NCBI GenBank assembly: GCA_937958315.1
Contig: CALFGH010000114.1
Location: 1 to 14,340, forward strand
Direction of reading: 5' to 3'
DNA length: 14,340 bases
Source: an uncultured Collinsella sp.
GTDB lineage: Bacteria; Actinomycetota; Coriobacteriia; Coriobacteriales; Coriobacteriaceae
Numbering within the stretch: position 1 is the first letter of the stretch; the number at the start of each line of letters is the position of its first letter. The notes under the pieces were generated by a model. It was not told the DNA's origin. It did not search any database and was given only the letters and a program-made list of their open reading frames with translations. Of this stretch, positions 1 through 7,082 are shown piece after piece. The position numbers were made by a program, and so were the translations under genes.

Positions 1-627
1 ACCACCGAGGCCGAGGCCGTCAAGCTCTTCGCCAACACCTACCTGGCGCTGCGCGTGGCCTACTTCAACGAGCTCGACACCTACTGCGAGGTCCGCGGCC
101 TCAACACCCGCGACGTCATCGACGGCGTGTGCCTGGAGCCGCGCATCGGGTCCCACTACAACAACCCCAGCTTCGGCTACGGCGGCTACTGCCTGCCCAA
201 GGACACCAAGCAGCTGCTGGCGAACTATAAGGACGTGCCCCAGAACCTGATCGAGGCCATCGTGGACGCCAACCGCACCCGCAAGGACTTCGTGGCCGAC
301 GAGGTGCTGCAGATGGTGTGGGACCGCGTCTACGAGGGAAAGCCGAAGCCGGTCGTGGGCGTCTACCGCCTGACGATGAAGTCGAATTCCGACAACTTCC
401 GCGCGAGCTCTATCCAGGGCGTCATGAAGCGCGTGAAGGCCAAGGGCGTGCCCGTGGTGGTCTACGAGCCCACGTTGGACGCGCCGGATTTCTTCGGCTC
501 CGAGGTGACCCACGACCTTGAGGCCTTCAAGGCCGGCAGCGACGTGATCGTCGCCAACCGCTGGAGCGACGAGCTCGCTGACGTGGCGGACAAGGTATAC
601 ACGAGGGACCTGTTTAAGAGGGACTAG
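1..627 (+). CDS. ugd: UDP-glucose 6-dehydrogenase, C-terminal part (5' truncated by window edge)
   Basis: The enzyme oxidises UDP-glucose to UDP-glucuronate with two NAD+ in the cytoplasm, supplying precursor for capsule or exopolysaccharide. The frame is open from base 1 (TTEAEAVKLFANTYLALR...), so the N-terminal Rossmann domain lies outside the window and 208 residues remain. The active-site segment FGYGGYCLPKDTKQL is present, with the catalytic Cys codon at 190-192. The C-terminal UDP-binding domain follows, with VGVYRLTMKSNSDNFR and a VVVYEPTLDAP strand, much like the E. coli Ugd type of about 390 aa. The internal GTG at 55 is not a start. The gene ends at TAG 625-627 and is followed by a strong hairpin terminator. 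Codons are strongly GC-ending, unlike the genes that follow, so this looks like the resident flank of the island. A degenerate copy of its bases 378-483 recurs at 4488-4593. Confidence 0.95.
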   Translation, partial: TTEAEAVKLFANTYLALRVAYFNELDTYCEVRGLNTRDVIDGVCLEPRIGSHYNNPSFGYGGYCLPKDTKQLLANYKDVPQNLIEAIVDANRTRKDFVADEVLQMVWDRVYEGKPKPVVGVYRLTMKSNSDNFRASSIQGVMKRVKAKGVPVVVYEPTLDAPDFFGSEVTHDLEAFKAGSDVIVANRWSDELADVADKVYTRDLFKRD

Positions 628-681
628 GGGAGAGGATTCCCAGGTCCGACTCTGGACTTGCCTACAAGTCGTATTGATAAG

Positions 682-720
682 AAAGAGGTCATATCGGCTA
701 TCGCCGATATGACCTCTTTT
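682..720 (+). terminator. Strong intrinsic terminator after ugd
   Basis: A perfect 17-bp stem (682-698 with 703-719) encloses a 4-base loop (TATC). The left arm starts with AAA and the right arm ends in TTTT, so it could stop transcription in either direction. It separates ugd from the accessory genes. Confidence 0.9.
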
Positions 721-760
721 GGTATAAGTCTGGTTCCTTTTCCAGCTGGTGTGCGACGCG

Positions 761-1099
761 TTATATATAGCACTTTAAGCGACGAACACCATTTTCCCTG
801 CTTTTAGCCTTGGGCACCAAGAACGGGACGTCGCCCGTGCTGCAATCGTCTGCGTCGGACCTCTTAATCCAGCCCGACAGGCTTCCGAAGTCGTGGCTCA
901 GCCTGTGTGTCAACTCAGCGTGGGTCGTCTCAGACATTTTGCAAAGCTCCGCGCTCGCATTGGTGACGACGAGGTTGATGTACATGGCGGAGCACGAGTG
1001 TGAAAGGAGGGGTATCCTGATATGTCGGAGCCGGAAGAGACGGATGAGCTGAACAAGAATACGGAGCTTCAGAGTTGTCCGCACGGGTTGTTAGGCTAA
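761..1099. other. Ambiguous coding stretch, possibly gene remnants on one or both strands
   Basis: I cannot decide which strand codes here. On the minus strand, 985-761 is open for 74 codons with GC-rich host-like codons and no clear ribosome site. On the plus strand, a frame opens after TAA at 776-778, has no ATG, and closes at TGA 1000-1002. That stop lies against a good Shine-Dalgarno (GAAAGGAGG, 1002-1010), which precedes ATG 1022 and a 25-codon acidic peptide (MSEPEETDELNKNTELQSC...) ending at TAA 1097-1099. The stop/Shine-Dalgarno/start order looks like the tail of an operon whose upstream part is lost. No family was recognised in any frame, and the stretch may be decayed. Confidence 0.35.
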
Positions 1100-1108
1100 G
1101 CGTGGATG

Positions 1109-1137
1109 TTGACTTTGCCTGTATTCGACGTCTTAAC
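1109..1137 (+). promoter_or_regulatory. Weak candidate promoter for the 1161 gene
   Basis: TTGACT at 1109-1114 is a good -35 match. At 17-bp spacing lies CTTAAC (1132-1137), a poor -10. It is placed 24 bp before the ATG. This is motif reading only. Confidence 0.3.
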
Positions 1138-1160
1138 CTTCGATGTGAAAGAAGAAGTCT

Positions 1161-2027
1161 ATGCACCGTATATCCAGCCGGTCTGTTCTCCCTATGATTC
1201 GTCTTTTCCGTGGTTTTAAAGAACAAAAGTGGGCTGAGCAGTTTGTGCGTGGCGATATATACATGAATACACTAGGGTATTTTTGGAATGAGGGAAACGT
1301 GGAGCAGCAGGACTTTCTTGAAGGGGCCTGCGCGTCTTTTGACCCCCATATCATGCGGGGCTTTCCTAAAGATTTACTCGATGTCCTTGCAAAAGAATCG
1401 TATGCAATACCGAGCGGCGCAGGCTACTGCAGTGTGTGCTGCTTTTCGTGCGTCCTCATTAAGCAAGTAGATACGAGAGTCGACTTAATTGAATTGCCCG
1501 ATCCAGGCCTTGACCTTGGTTCATGGATTGTGGTTATTGACAATCCATGTGAACTTATATCTAGGCTTAGGGCAGCCGTTTTGAAATTGGGTTACGACTT
1601 TGTAGCTGCTCCGGTTGAATATAAGGATAGCGTTCAGTTGAATCTTTCTGAAGTTGTTAAATCATCAATGGATTTAAAATCTCATGATTCATTACCCGCT
1701 TATTTGGTTTTTCCAAATGGGATTCCACATTTTAATGCAGGAGTGTTTGTAAAGAATGTTCGTTATGCAAACCAAATTGAATGGCGTATCGCCGTTAATA
1801 GGAATGAACAGTCATATGAGCCCCTAATTCTTAAGCTTGGCGATCTGACTGATATCGCTCATTTGACTAGGAGATCGGAGCTTGCTGAAGATCTGCAACG
1901 GGTGCGTGGTTGTTCGGTTCCCTATTTGACTCGGGGGTGCTTTGGAACGAAGACTTCTCAAGAACTATCTCAGGATCTCTTTGAGTTGGGAAATGAGGAG
2001 GTCTTTATTACGCTGACGATTGGATAG
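1161..2027 (+). CDS. 288-aa protein of unknown family (accessory/defence cargo)
   Basis: No named family was recognised with certainty. The N-terminus shows RLFRGFKEQKWAEQF...GDIYMNTLGYFW (residues 14-42), then DFLEG (51-55). A later strand-like segment holds YANQIEWRIAV (202-212). The layout (a residue-rich N-terminal block with an MN-x-LxYF motif and acidic EG, then a Q-x-E-W-R motif) recalls DUF2971-like and ADP-ribosyltransferase-like toxins, but this is a shape analogy, not a family assignment. No signal peptide or membrane segment is seen. ATG 1161 is chosen because AAAGAAGAAG lies just upstream; ATG 1194 (residue 12), just before the IRLFRGF block, is possible but has no ribosome site. 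The gene is A+T-rich relative to ugd, which suggests transfer. It faces the 681-aa gene convergently across about 170 bp. Confidence 0.7.
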   Translation: MHRISSRSVLPMIRLFRGFKEQKWAEQFVRGDIYMNTLGYFWNEGNVEQQDFLEGACASFDPHIMRGFPKDLLDVLAKESYAIPSGAGYCSVCCFSCVLIKQVDTRVDLIELPDPGLDLGSWIVVIDNPCELISRLRAAVLKLGYDFVAAPVEYKDSVQLNLSEVVKSSMDLKSHDSLPAYLVFPNGIPHFNAGVFVKNVRYANQIEWRIAVNRNEQSYEPLILKLGDLTDIAHLTRRSELAEDLQRVRGCSVPYLTRGCFGTKTSQELSQDLFELGNEEVFITLTIG

Positions 2028-2059
2028 CGTTCAATTGACCAGGACAAAAGGAGATACTG

Positions 2060-2191
2060 CTGCTGGCTGATCGTGGTGCTTACATTCCATGCAATAGGTT
2101 TTGCGATTCCATCAGAATTGCTCTTAGTGTTGTTACTCGAGAGAAGTCCGTGCAGATGGCTCTTAATCAACCCGGATCGGATCTGTCGTAA
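2060..2191 (+). CDS. Possible 43-codon ORF without an ATG start
   Basis: A good Shine-Dalgarno, AAAAGGAG (2046-2053), lies 19 bases past the 288-aa gene's stop. It is followed by three CTG codons (2057, 2060, 2063) and an open frame to TAA 2189-2191 (LLADRGAYIPCNRFCDSIRI...). There is no ATG, GTG or TTG at a suitable distance. It may be a CTG-started small protein, a gene that lost its start codon, or chance. It occupies most of the gap between the convergent genes. Confidence 0.2.
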   Translation: MLADRGAYIPCNRFCDSIRIALSVVTREKSVQMALNQPGSDLS

Positions 2192-2197
2192 TTGGAA

Positions 2198-4243
2198 CTA
2201 TTCAGACTCAGCATCATCGCCTGTTTCATGCCTCTTCTCGATCAGCTTTTTAGCGAGTCCGAGGACACTTTCATCGTAATATGGCCAATCTACGAAGTTT
2301 TCGAGGTACCCGCGGCCTGTTGCGGCCGACAGCTCATCGTTTATCTTGAGCGTAATCGCGACGAGCAAGGTCAGCATGCGATAGTAATCGGATCGAATGT
2401 TCGCCGCATCAGGGTCGGCGATCGGTGAATGCGCATGGTCATATCTGTTCCTGAGACCCTGTGAGTTGGGGAAAGAGGCGTCGTTGAACATGTAATCGAG
2501 ATACGCAGCCTCGTCGGGCGCGAACAGCTTTCCACAATACGACAGCATTTCGTCAGAGACGAGGCCATCGATGAGCGCTAAATCACCGTCTACGCATCCC
2601 CCAAGCGCAATTGCGCCATTATCCCAAACGGCCTTCAGGCAAATTGATCGAGGGGTTGGGGAGAGAGCGCCTGTTTCTTCGCATGCACTTACCAGCTGTC
2701 GGTCGACTAATTGCTGGAGCACCTCGACGTATACAGCATCATAATCGTCGAAGGTGACCATAGCATTCGAAATCAAATCGAAAAAGCAGCGAGCATGGTC
2801 GTTATGGCCTCTTCTGTATGTCAGCATGCACTGGTCGGAGAACAGATAGAATCCCCACCTGTTAAAGCAGGCTCCGTCGATTGCGTACTTTTTCTCAGAG
2901 AGCGCGTTGAGGGTTCCAAAAGTTTTAAAGCTCTCATAAGTGAAATAGTCTCCGTCGATTTTTCCAATCCTCGAAAATATTGAATAGGACTTAGCGGCAC
3001 GCTCGATCTCTGGCCCTATCGACTTGCATTTGTCGAGCCATGAAGCTCCGCTTGACGGCAGCGCCAAGCTGAATCCATTGATTGAGTACTCCTCTGCAAA
3101 ATAAACGTTGTATGTCCATTCGAGTGCATCTTCGAGCCTTGTGCCGCGACTTTCGAGGAAATTCGCGTATGCGACAACTTCGACATTGGCGAGAGATTCC
3201 CGGGTGTTGGATATCGTATTCATTCGGTATTCCCCCAGCACGTGGGGCCCCAGCGTTGCAAGCAGGCCGCTCTCCTCGTGGGAGTGAGCAGGCGAGGCCA
3301 TGAGACCGCTTCGGTCTACTACGTCCAGTAGGTATCTGCAATTGTTCATGATGCTTGCGTGATCGGTGTATTTGTCGAGCCAGGTTTCGCTAAAGCTGTA
3401 GGTCAAGGTTAGGCCTTCGACCTTTACACCCTTGCAAGCAATCTGTTCAGGGTCGATCTGCACCCCGGCTCCGTACTTAAGCCCGGTGCCTTGTCGAAAT
3501 AGCTCATCCATAGCCTTATCGTGGGCCTGCTTTGCACGCACTTTGACGTTCGGCGACGGAGAGAATCTGCATTTTGTTGCGCCGGAAGGCCAATTGAAAA
3601 GGGCCTCCATATAATTCGGGTTGGCGCGCTGGTCGTCAAGGTAGCCTGCCATTATCGAATCGAAGTCGCCCTGGGAAAGGCATTTCGGGAGGTAGATTGC
3701 GTTCTGGTTCCTTGATTCCGTCGCGTACTCGTGGATGATCAGCTCAGCGGAATAATACGGATTGTCGATAAGTAATTTTCCTAGCTCTGTATCGAATAAT
3801 TTGACGAGTTTGTCGTTCTCCAAGATAGAAGCTAAGCATTCGACATGTCGCGAGAGAAGTTCGTCAATTTCCTCGCCGGAGATCAGCGTCTCTGCGCCGC
3901 AGGCGTGCACCAACCCCCAAAACTGAGCGGCGTATTGTATCTCGACTTCCTCATAAATATCGAGGATTCCCGTAGACTTGAGCGTCTCCCTCGTATACTT
4001 GCAAGCATTCGCGAAGAGCGCGGAAACAACCCTTGCAACATCGATGTCTTCAGCTTTCTCGAACAATTCAGGGACCGTTTCAAATGTGAGCTTGAGTTGA
4101 TGTGCCTCTATTGCGTCGTTAATCGTCGCGATTTGATTGTGAGGTCCCTCCTTCAGGATATAAAGACAACGGTCTATGAAAAATCCTACGGCCCAGTCGC
4201 TGCGGTCATAGGAAACGATCCTAGTGTGGTTGAATTCTCGCAA
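2198..4243 (-). CDS. 681-aa protein with C-terminal HEPN/DUF4209-like RNxxxH motif
   Basis: A large cytoplasmic protein with no membrane segment or signal. Near the C-terminus it has LRNRYDHAH (597-605), i.e. R598-N599-x3-H603. This matches the R-x4-6-H catalytic motif of HEPN ribonucleases and the RNxxxHG motif described for DUF4209, except that Ala replaces Gly. It is followed by a long hydrophobic helix (YYRMLTLLVAITLKINDEL), as in HEPN bundles. The first 590 residues are alpha-helical-looking and unassigned. By analogy with other large HEPN abortive-infection proteins, infection-triggered RNA cleavage is a reasonable guess, not shown. The start is TTG at 4243: no ATG serves, and GAAAGG lies at 6-base spacing on the minus strand. 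Orientation is opposite to every other clear gene in the window. A plus-strand frame at 3845-4546 is largely its shadow. Confidence 0.75.
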   Translation of the reverse strand: MREFNHTRIVSYDRSDWAVGFFIDRCLYILKEGPHNQIATINDAIEAHQLKLTFETVPELFEKAEDIDVARVVSALFANACKYTRETLKSTGILDIYEEVEIQYAAQFWGLVHACGAETLISGEEIDELLSRHVECLASILENDKLVKLFDTELGKLLIDNPYYSAELIIHEYATESRNQNAIYLPKCLSQGDFDSIMAGYLDDQRANPNYMEALFNWPSGATKCRFSPSPNVKVRAKQAHDKAMDELFRQGTGLKYGAGVQIDPEQIACKGVKVEGLTLTYSFSETWLDKYTDHASIMNNCRYLLDVVDRSGLMASPAHSHEESGLLATLGPHVLGEYRMNTISNTRESLANVEVVAYANFLESRGTRLEDALEWTYNVYFAEEYSINGFSLALPSSGASWLDKCKSIGPEIERAAKSYSIFSRIGKIDGDYFTYESFKTFGTLNALSEKKYAIDGACFNRWGFYLFSDQCMLTYRRGHNDHARCFFDLISNAMVTFDDYDAVYVEVLQQLVDRQLVSACEETGALSPTPRSICLKAVWDNGAIALGGCVDGDLALIDGLVSDEMLSYCGKLFAPDEAAYLDYMFNDASFPNSQGLRNRYDHAHSPIADPDAANIRSDYYRMLTLLVAITLKINDELSAATGRGYLENFVDWPYYDESVLGLAKKLIEKRHETGDDAESE

Positions 4244-4487
4244 CGATCGCCTTTCTCGCGTAATGCCGACTGCATAAGAATACCGCGGGTTGGGCCTCGT
4301 CGGCGGTCAACGATAGCGCCTAGTGAGGTCCTTGATGTAAAGCGGATAGACGTTGAGGCCTCTGCCAAACTATGCTCCTCCCCTTATGATGTCAGACTCG
4401 GTGAGTACGCGTTGCTGGCCAAAGAGATCCTGCTGATTAGGTTACTGCCATCAAAGGCCCCGAGGTGCAGGTCAGCGTACACCAATA
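4244..4487. other. Gap between the 681-aa gene and the ugd fragment, no clear gene
   Basis: No convincing start plus ribosome site is seen on either strand. A plus frame stays open across it (RIDVEASAKLCSSPYDVRLG... then LLAKEILLIRLL), which could be old coding sequence, but it is continuous with the shadow of the 681-aa gene and I recognise nothing. The minus-strand promoter of the 681-aa gene should lie here; no good -35/-10 pair was found. Confidence 0.35.
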
Positions 4488-4593
4488 GAAGTCCAACTCC
4501 GACAACTTCCGCGCGAGCTCCATCCAGGGCGTCATGGAATGCGTGAAGGCCAAATGCGTGCCCTTGGCGGCCTACGAGCTCACGCTAGACGCG
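4488..4593 (+). pseudogene. Degenerate internal fragment of ugd
   Basis: From 4491 to 4593 the sequence aligns without gaps to 381-483 of ugd, with 14 mismatches in 103 bp by hand count (about 86 percent), including an identical run of 20 bases starting at 4501. The ugd frame is preserved: SNSDNFRASSIQGVMECVKA then KCVPLAAYELTLDA, against SNSDNFRASSIQGVMKRVKA and KGVPVVVYEPTLDA. The codon matching Met 376-378 is TAG, and similarity stops abruptly at both ends, so this is a dead fragment. The substitutions, several at conserved residues, indicate decay after duplication or import of a related ugd. Confidence 0.85.
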
Positions 4594-4669
4594 GTATTAT
4601 TTTGTCCAACTTAAGCAGTTTCTCAATTGGTTCATTTGAAGCTGTTCGCCCATATCACTGGAGTCCACT

Positions 4670-5260
4670 ATGAGAAATTATTACCAGGTCAAGGCCGTCG
4701 CTTCAGCCCCTCCGAAAAGGCTTGTTGCGGTTGGAAAGGTCGTCTGTGTTCTTGGACTCCTAATTACACTCGGGGGTCCATTTGTAGCTTGGCTGCTTAG
4801 CGTTGGTGTAAATCGCGTACCGTCTTTCCCGTTTATAGTTCTTGGGTTGTTCTTGTTTATCGATGGCCTACTGTTGGTCTCGACCGCGTCGAGGCAGCAA
4901 AAGGAACTGTTGAATCTACGCCAATCTCTCCTAGAAGACGATCCGCAGATCACTGCAAGCGCCGAAGAGTTCATGTCTCGGCGAAAGGCTCTGGTACAAC
5001 AAGGCGAGGTTACAGGCATATTCATCGTTCATAATGCCACCAAAGATCTGTACTACGTAGGCCAAAGCGCAAAGGCGATTGACCGGGCAGCTCTACAGTT
5101 TCTTGGAAAAGGTAATTGCCACGTGTGCGCCGATTTCAAGTACGGCGATGAGTTCAACGTGCGTATAGTTCCGCTGTCTACAAGCGGCTATAAGAGCCTC
5201 AATGAGTTAAAGCGCGCGGCAATAAAGGCGCTTGAGGCCGCTGGCGACGAGCTTTACTAA
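4670..5260 (+). CDS. Membrane-anchored GIY-YIG domain protein
   Basis: 196 aa. Two hydrophobic helices lie near residues 21-44 and 52-72, followed by a charged linker (73-112) and a C-terminal GIY-YIG-type domain. The domain has GIF at 116-118 for GIY, YYVGQS at 128-133 for YIG, R139 where the family's catalytic Arg lies, and an E179 in the NELKR helix as candidate metal-binding Glu. The motif KGNCHVCADFKYGDEF resembles a conserved block of small GIY-YIG proteins in mobile DNA. GIY-YIG domains cut DNA with one divalent metal; here the domain would face the cytoplasm at the membrane, where it could meet incoming DNA (inference). ATG 4670 has TGGAG 7-8 bases upstream. Its flanks (ugd fragment before, broken gene after) mark an accessory zone. 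Confidence 0.75.
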   Translation: MRNYYQVKAVASAPPKRLVAVGKVVCVLGLLITLGGPFVAWLLSVGVNRVPSFPFIVLGLFLFIDGLLLVSTASRQQKELLNLRQSLLEDDPQITASAEEFMSRRKALVQQGEVTGIFIVHNATKDLYYVGQSAKAIDRAALQFLGKGNCHVCADFKYGDEFNVRIVPLSTSGYKSLNELKRAAIKALEAAGDELY

Positions 5261-5316
5261 GGATGGATCGCCTTCCCCGTTAAAAGCGTCTAACGGTGAT
5301 TCTACTGTGACTAATT

Positions 5317-5556
5317 GGCTCGAGGGAGTCAGTCTGCTGCTTGTTCCTAAACGGCAACGACAGGCAAGGCCACAAATGGGTGTTGCTCTATATGCTTGAT
5401 AACGGACTTACCTGATAAACAATGAGCGGCAAGCTGTATGACATCTAGTTCAAATACGACTCGCAAACCTATGCGGGTAAGCACAAGGGGAGCGGCTTTG
5501 CCGGAGAGATAAAGCTCGCAGACTTTGTTGATCTGGAGACGGGGGAGTTTGTTTAG
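5317..5556 (+). pseudogene. Broken gene with three in-frame stops
   Basis: One continuous frame reads protein-like sequence: LFLNGNDRQGHKWVLLYML, then TGA (5413-5415) and TAA (5416-5418), then TMSGKLYDI, TAG (5446-5448), and FKYDSQTYAGKHKGSGFAGE, ending at TAG 5554-5556 after a LADFVDLETGEFV tail. The amber replaces what was probably Glu in a D-I-E-F-K-Y strand. The downstream part alone is about 35 sensible residues with host-like codons, so this is a decayed gene rather than chance. Family not recognised. The left boundary is uncertain. Confidence 0.6.
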
Positions 5557-5679
5557 GGGGCGGAACGAGCGCTCGCTCTACTTAGATTCGTCACCCCTCG
5601 CTAGCAACAGTGCCAACGCACAGCGATGACCCTATCCGCATTGCAAATTGGCTCGCTTGAATAAAATCTCAAATTAGAG

Positions 5680-5708
5680 CAAATATTTGTTCAAAACTAA
5701 CAAATATT
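5680..5708. promoter_or_regulatory. Candidate operator: two CAAATATT repeats 21 bp apart
   Basis: CAAATATT occurs at 5680-5687 and 5701-5708, start to start 21 bp, two helical turns. The first lies in a palindrome (CAAATATTTG, 5680-5689). They sit directly upstream of the -10-like TATAAT, a position expected for a repressor site. No regulator is encoded next to the operon. Confidence 0.35.
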
Positions 5709-5721
5709 GCCTTTAAAAGCA

Positions 5722-5727
5722 TATAAT
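5722..5727 (+). promoter_or_regulatory. Candidate -10 box of the RloA/RloB operon
   Basis: A perfect TATAAT lies 60 bp before the chosen ATG at 5787. No consensus -35 lies 16-18 bp upstream (AACAAA at 5699-5704 is the best), so the promoter may be weak or activator-dependent. Confidence 0.4.
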
Positions 5728-5786
5728 TGTTCTTGAAATTACAGTATGTCTGTGATAAACGAACAGTAGCTAGAAAGATTCTGACG

Positions 5787-7082
5787 ATGATCCTCAATTT
5801 TTCTTTTAAGAATTACCTCAGTTTTCGAGATGCACAGCAGTTTTCATTTGAACCAATTTCCGGTAAAAAAGAACTTGGTCCCGTACGTGTCGCCGCAGTG
5901 TATGGCGCTAACGCTTCGGGAAAATCCAATTTTATTGACGCTTTGAATTTTGTCTCGTATTTCGTCCGCACCGGCTTCGCAGCAGGCGATGCGCAAACAC
6001 GAATTCCAGTCATTCCTTTTTTGCTAGATTCAAACTCTATCAACGACGATACCGAGTTTTCTATTGACTTTACTTCCGATAATGAAAAATACGAGTTCTC
6101 GTTTGGGTTAAATAAGAACGAAGTTACTTACGAAAACCTCGTCGTCTATCGATCAAAGCAACCCTCCCTTCTTTACGATCGCACTTCGGTAAATGGAATG
6201 CAGTCCATTAAATTTGGAAGCTCCTTTACGGGCGCAAAAAAGCAGCTATGGGATATTACACGCAAAAACTCTCTCTTTTTATCTGCCGCGGCAACTGCTG
6301 GCAGCACGGTTATCCAACCGGCATTTAAGTCGCTTGCTTACGATATAAAGCACTATGATGCGACGCGATACGCCAACGAGCTAACAGAAATAAAGAAATT
6401 ATTTATCAAAGGCGATTCGCGAGCCCGAGTATTATCCCAGCTTATTAAGTTTGCCGATATCGGAATTGACGATATCGATGTTCGCCAAGCGGAAAGCGTC
6501 TTCGGTTTAAAAGAGCCGTTCGTTGATCTTAAAGACATCCCAGAAGAAGCGCGGAATATAATTGAGGAAGATTTTAAATGGTCGTTTTCCTATGACCTAT
6601 TCTTCCATCATAAAGGGGTGGGGGATGGACTTTGGTTCAACTCAAACCAGGAATCCGAAGGAACAAAAGCGGCTCTAGCGTTTTTCTTCGTGGCTCTAAA
6701 CTCGTTAAGCAGCGGAACTCTGGCGCTCATTGATGAACTAGATTCGAGCCTTCATCCCACGCTCCTACGCGACTTTGTTTCACTGTTTTCTGATCCTGAA
6801 ACAAATCCAAATGGTGCGCAGCTCATCTTTTCTACTCATGATGTTACCTTGATGACGCGAACGAGCCCCATGGAAGAGGTGCTTGAACGCGATCAGGTCT
6901 GGTTTGTTGAAAAGGACTCAGAGGGAACTTCTCAATTAATTGCCGCAATGGAGTATTCTCCTCGCGCAAATGAGAATCTGGGCCGCAATTATTTGAACGG
7001 TGTCTATGTGCCACTGCCCAACCCAAGCTTTCATCAACTTATGGCCCAACTCATGAAAGAAGGCGCTGACATAAATGGCTAA
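5787..7082 (+). CDS. RloA/AbiLi-type AAA (COG1106, AAA15) ATPase
   Basis: 431 aa. An ABC/SMC-like ATPase of the RloA group. MILNFSFKNYLSFRDAQQFS is the typical family N-terminus. Walker A is GANASGKS (40-47), an ABC-signature-like ESEGTKAAL is at 289-297, Walker B is LALIDELDSSLHP (312-324), and the H-loop is FSTHD (348-352). The conserved tail has RDQVWFVEKDSEG (368-380) and NYLNGVYVPLPN (401-412). I place the start at ATG 5787, where the family N-terminus begins; the 20 extra codons from TTG 5727 overlap the -10 box and are not family-like. The ribosome site is weak (AGAAAG). Its stop overlaps the RloB gene by 8 bases, so the two are co-translated. In AbiL and the related PARIS system the ATPase holds and releases a Toprim nuclease on phage sensing; that role is inferred here. 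The gene is A+T-rich compared with ugd, suggesting transfer. Confidence 0.88.
   Translation: MILNFSFKNYLSFRDAQQFSFEPISGKKELGPVRVAAVYGANASGKSNFIDALNFVSYFVRTGFAAGDAQTRIPVIPFLLDSNSINDDTEFSIDFTSDNEKYEFSFGLNKNEVTYENLVVYRSKQPSLLYDRTSVNGMQSIKFGSSFTGAKKQLWDITRKNSLFLSAAATAGSTVIQPAFKSLAYDIKHYDATRYANELTEIKKLFIKGDSRARVLSQLIKFADIGIDDIDVRQAESVFGLKEPFVDLKDIPEEARNIIEEDFKWSFSYDLFFHHKGVGDGLWFNSNQESEGTKAALAFFFVALNSLSSGTLALIDELDSSLHPTLLRDFVSLFSDPETNPNGAQLIFSTHDVTLMTRTSPMEEVLERDQVWFVEKDSEGTSQLIAAMEYSPRANENLGRNYLNGVYVPLPNPSFHQLMAQLMKEGADING

Larger units (their letters stand above)
5261..5786. other. Long non-coding stretch with gene remnant and operon control region
   Basis: Just after the GIY-YIG gene is a weak hairpin (CCGTTA 5277-5282 with TAACGG 5291-5296) lacking a U tract. 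Then comes the broken gene described separately (about 5317-5556). The part from about 5640 is distinctly A+T-rich and carries the candidate operator and -10 of the RloA/RloB operon. No RNA gene was recognised. Confidence 0.5.

Noticed and set aside
3845..4546. Long plus-strand open frame (233 codons)
   Set aside because: It is antisense to the 681-aa gene over most of its length, has no good ribosome site, low-complexity Arg/Ser-rich translation and no recognisable domain. It stays open mainly because of the codon use of the opposite strand.
5727..5786. Upstream TTG start for the RloA-like ATPase
   Set aside because: The extra 20 residues overlap the candidate -10 box, lack a ribosome site and precede the typical family N-terminus at ATG 5787.
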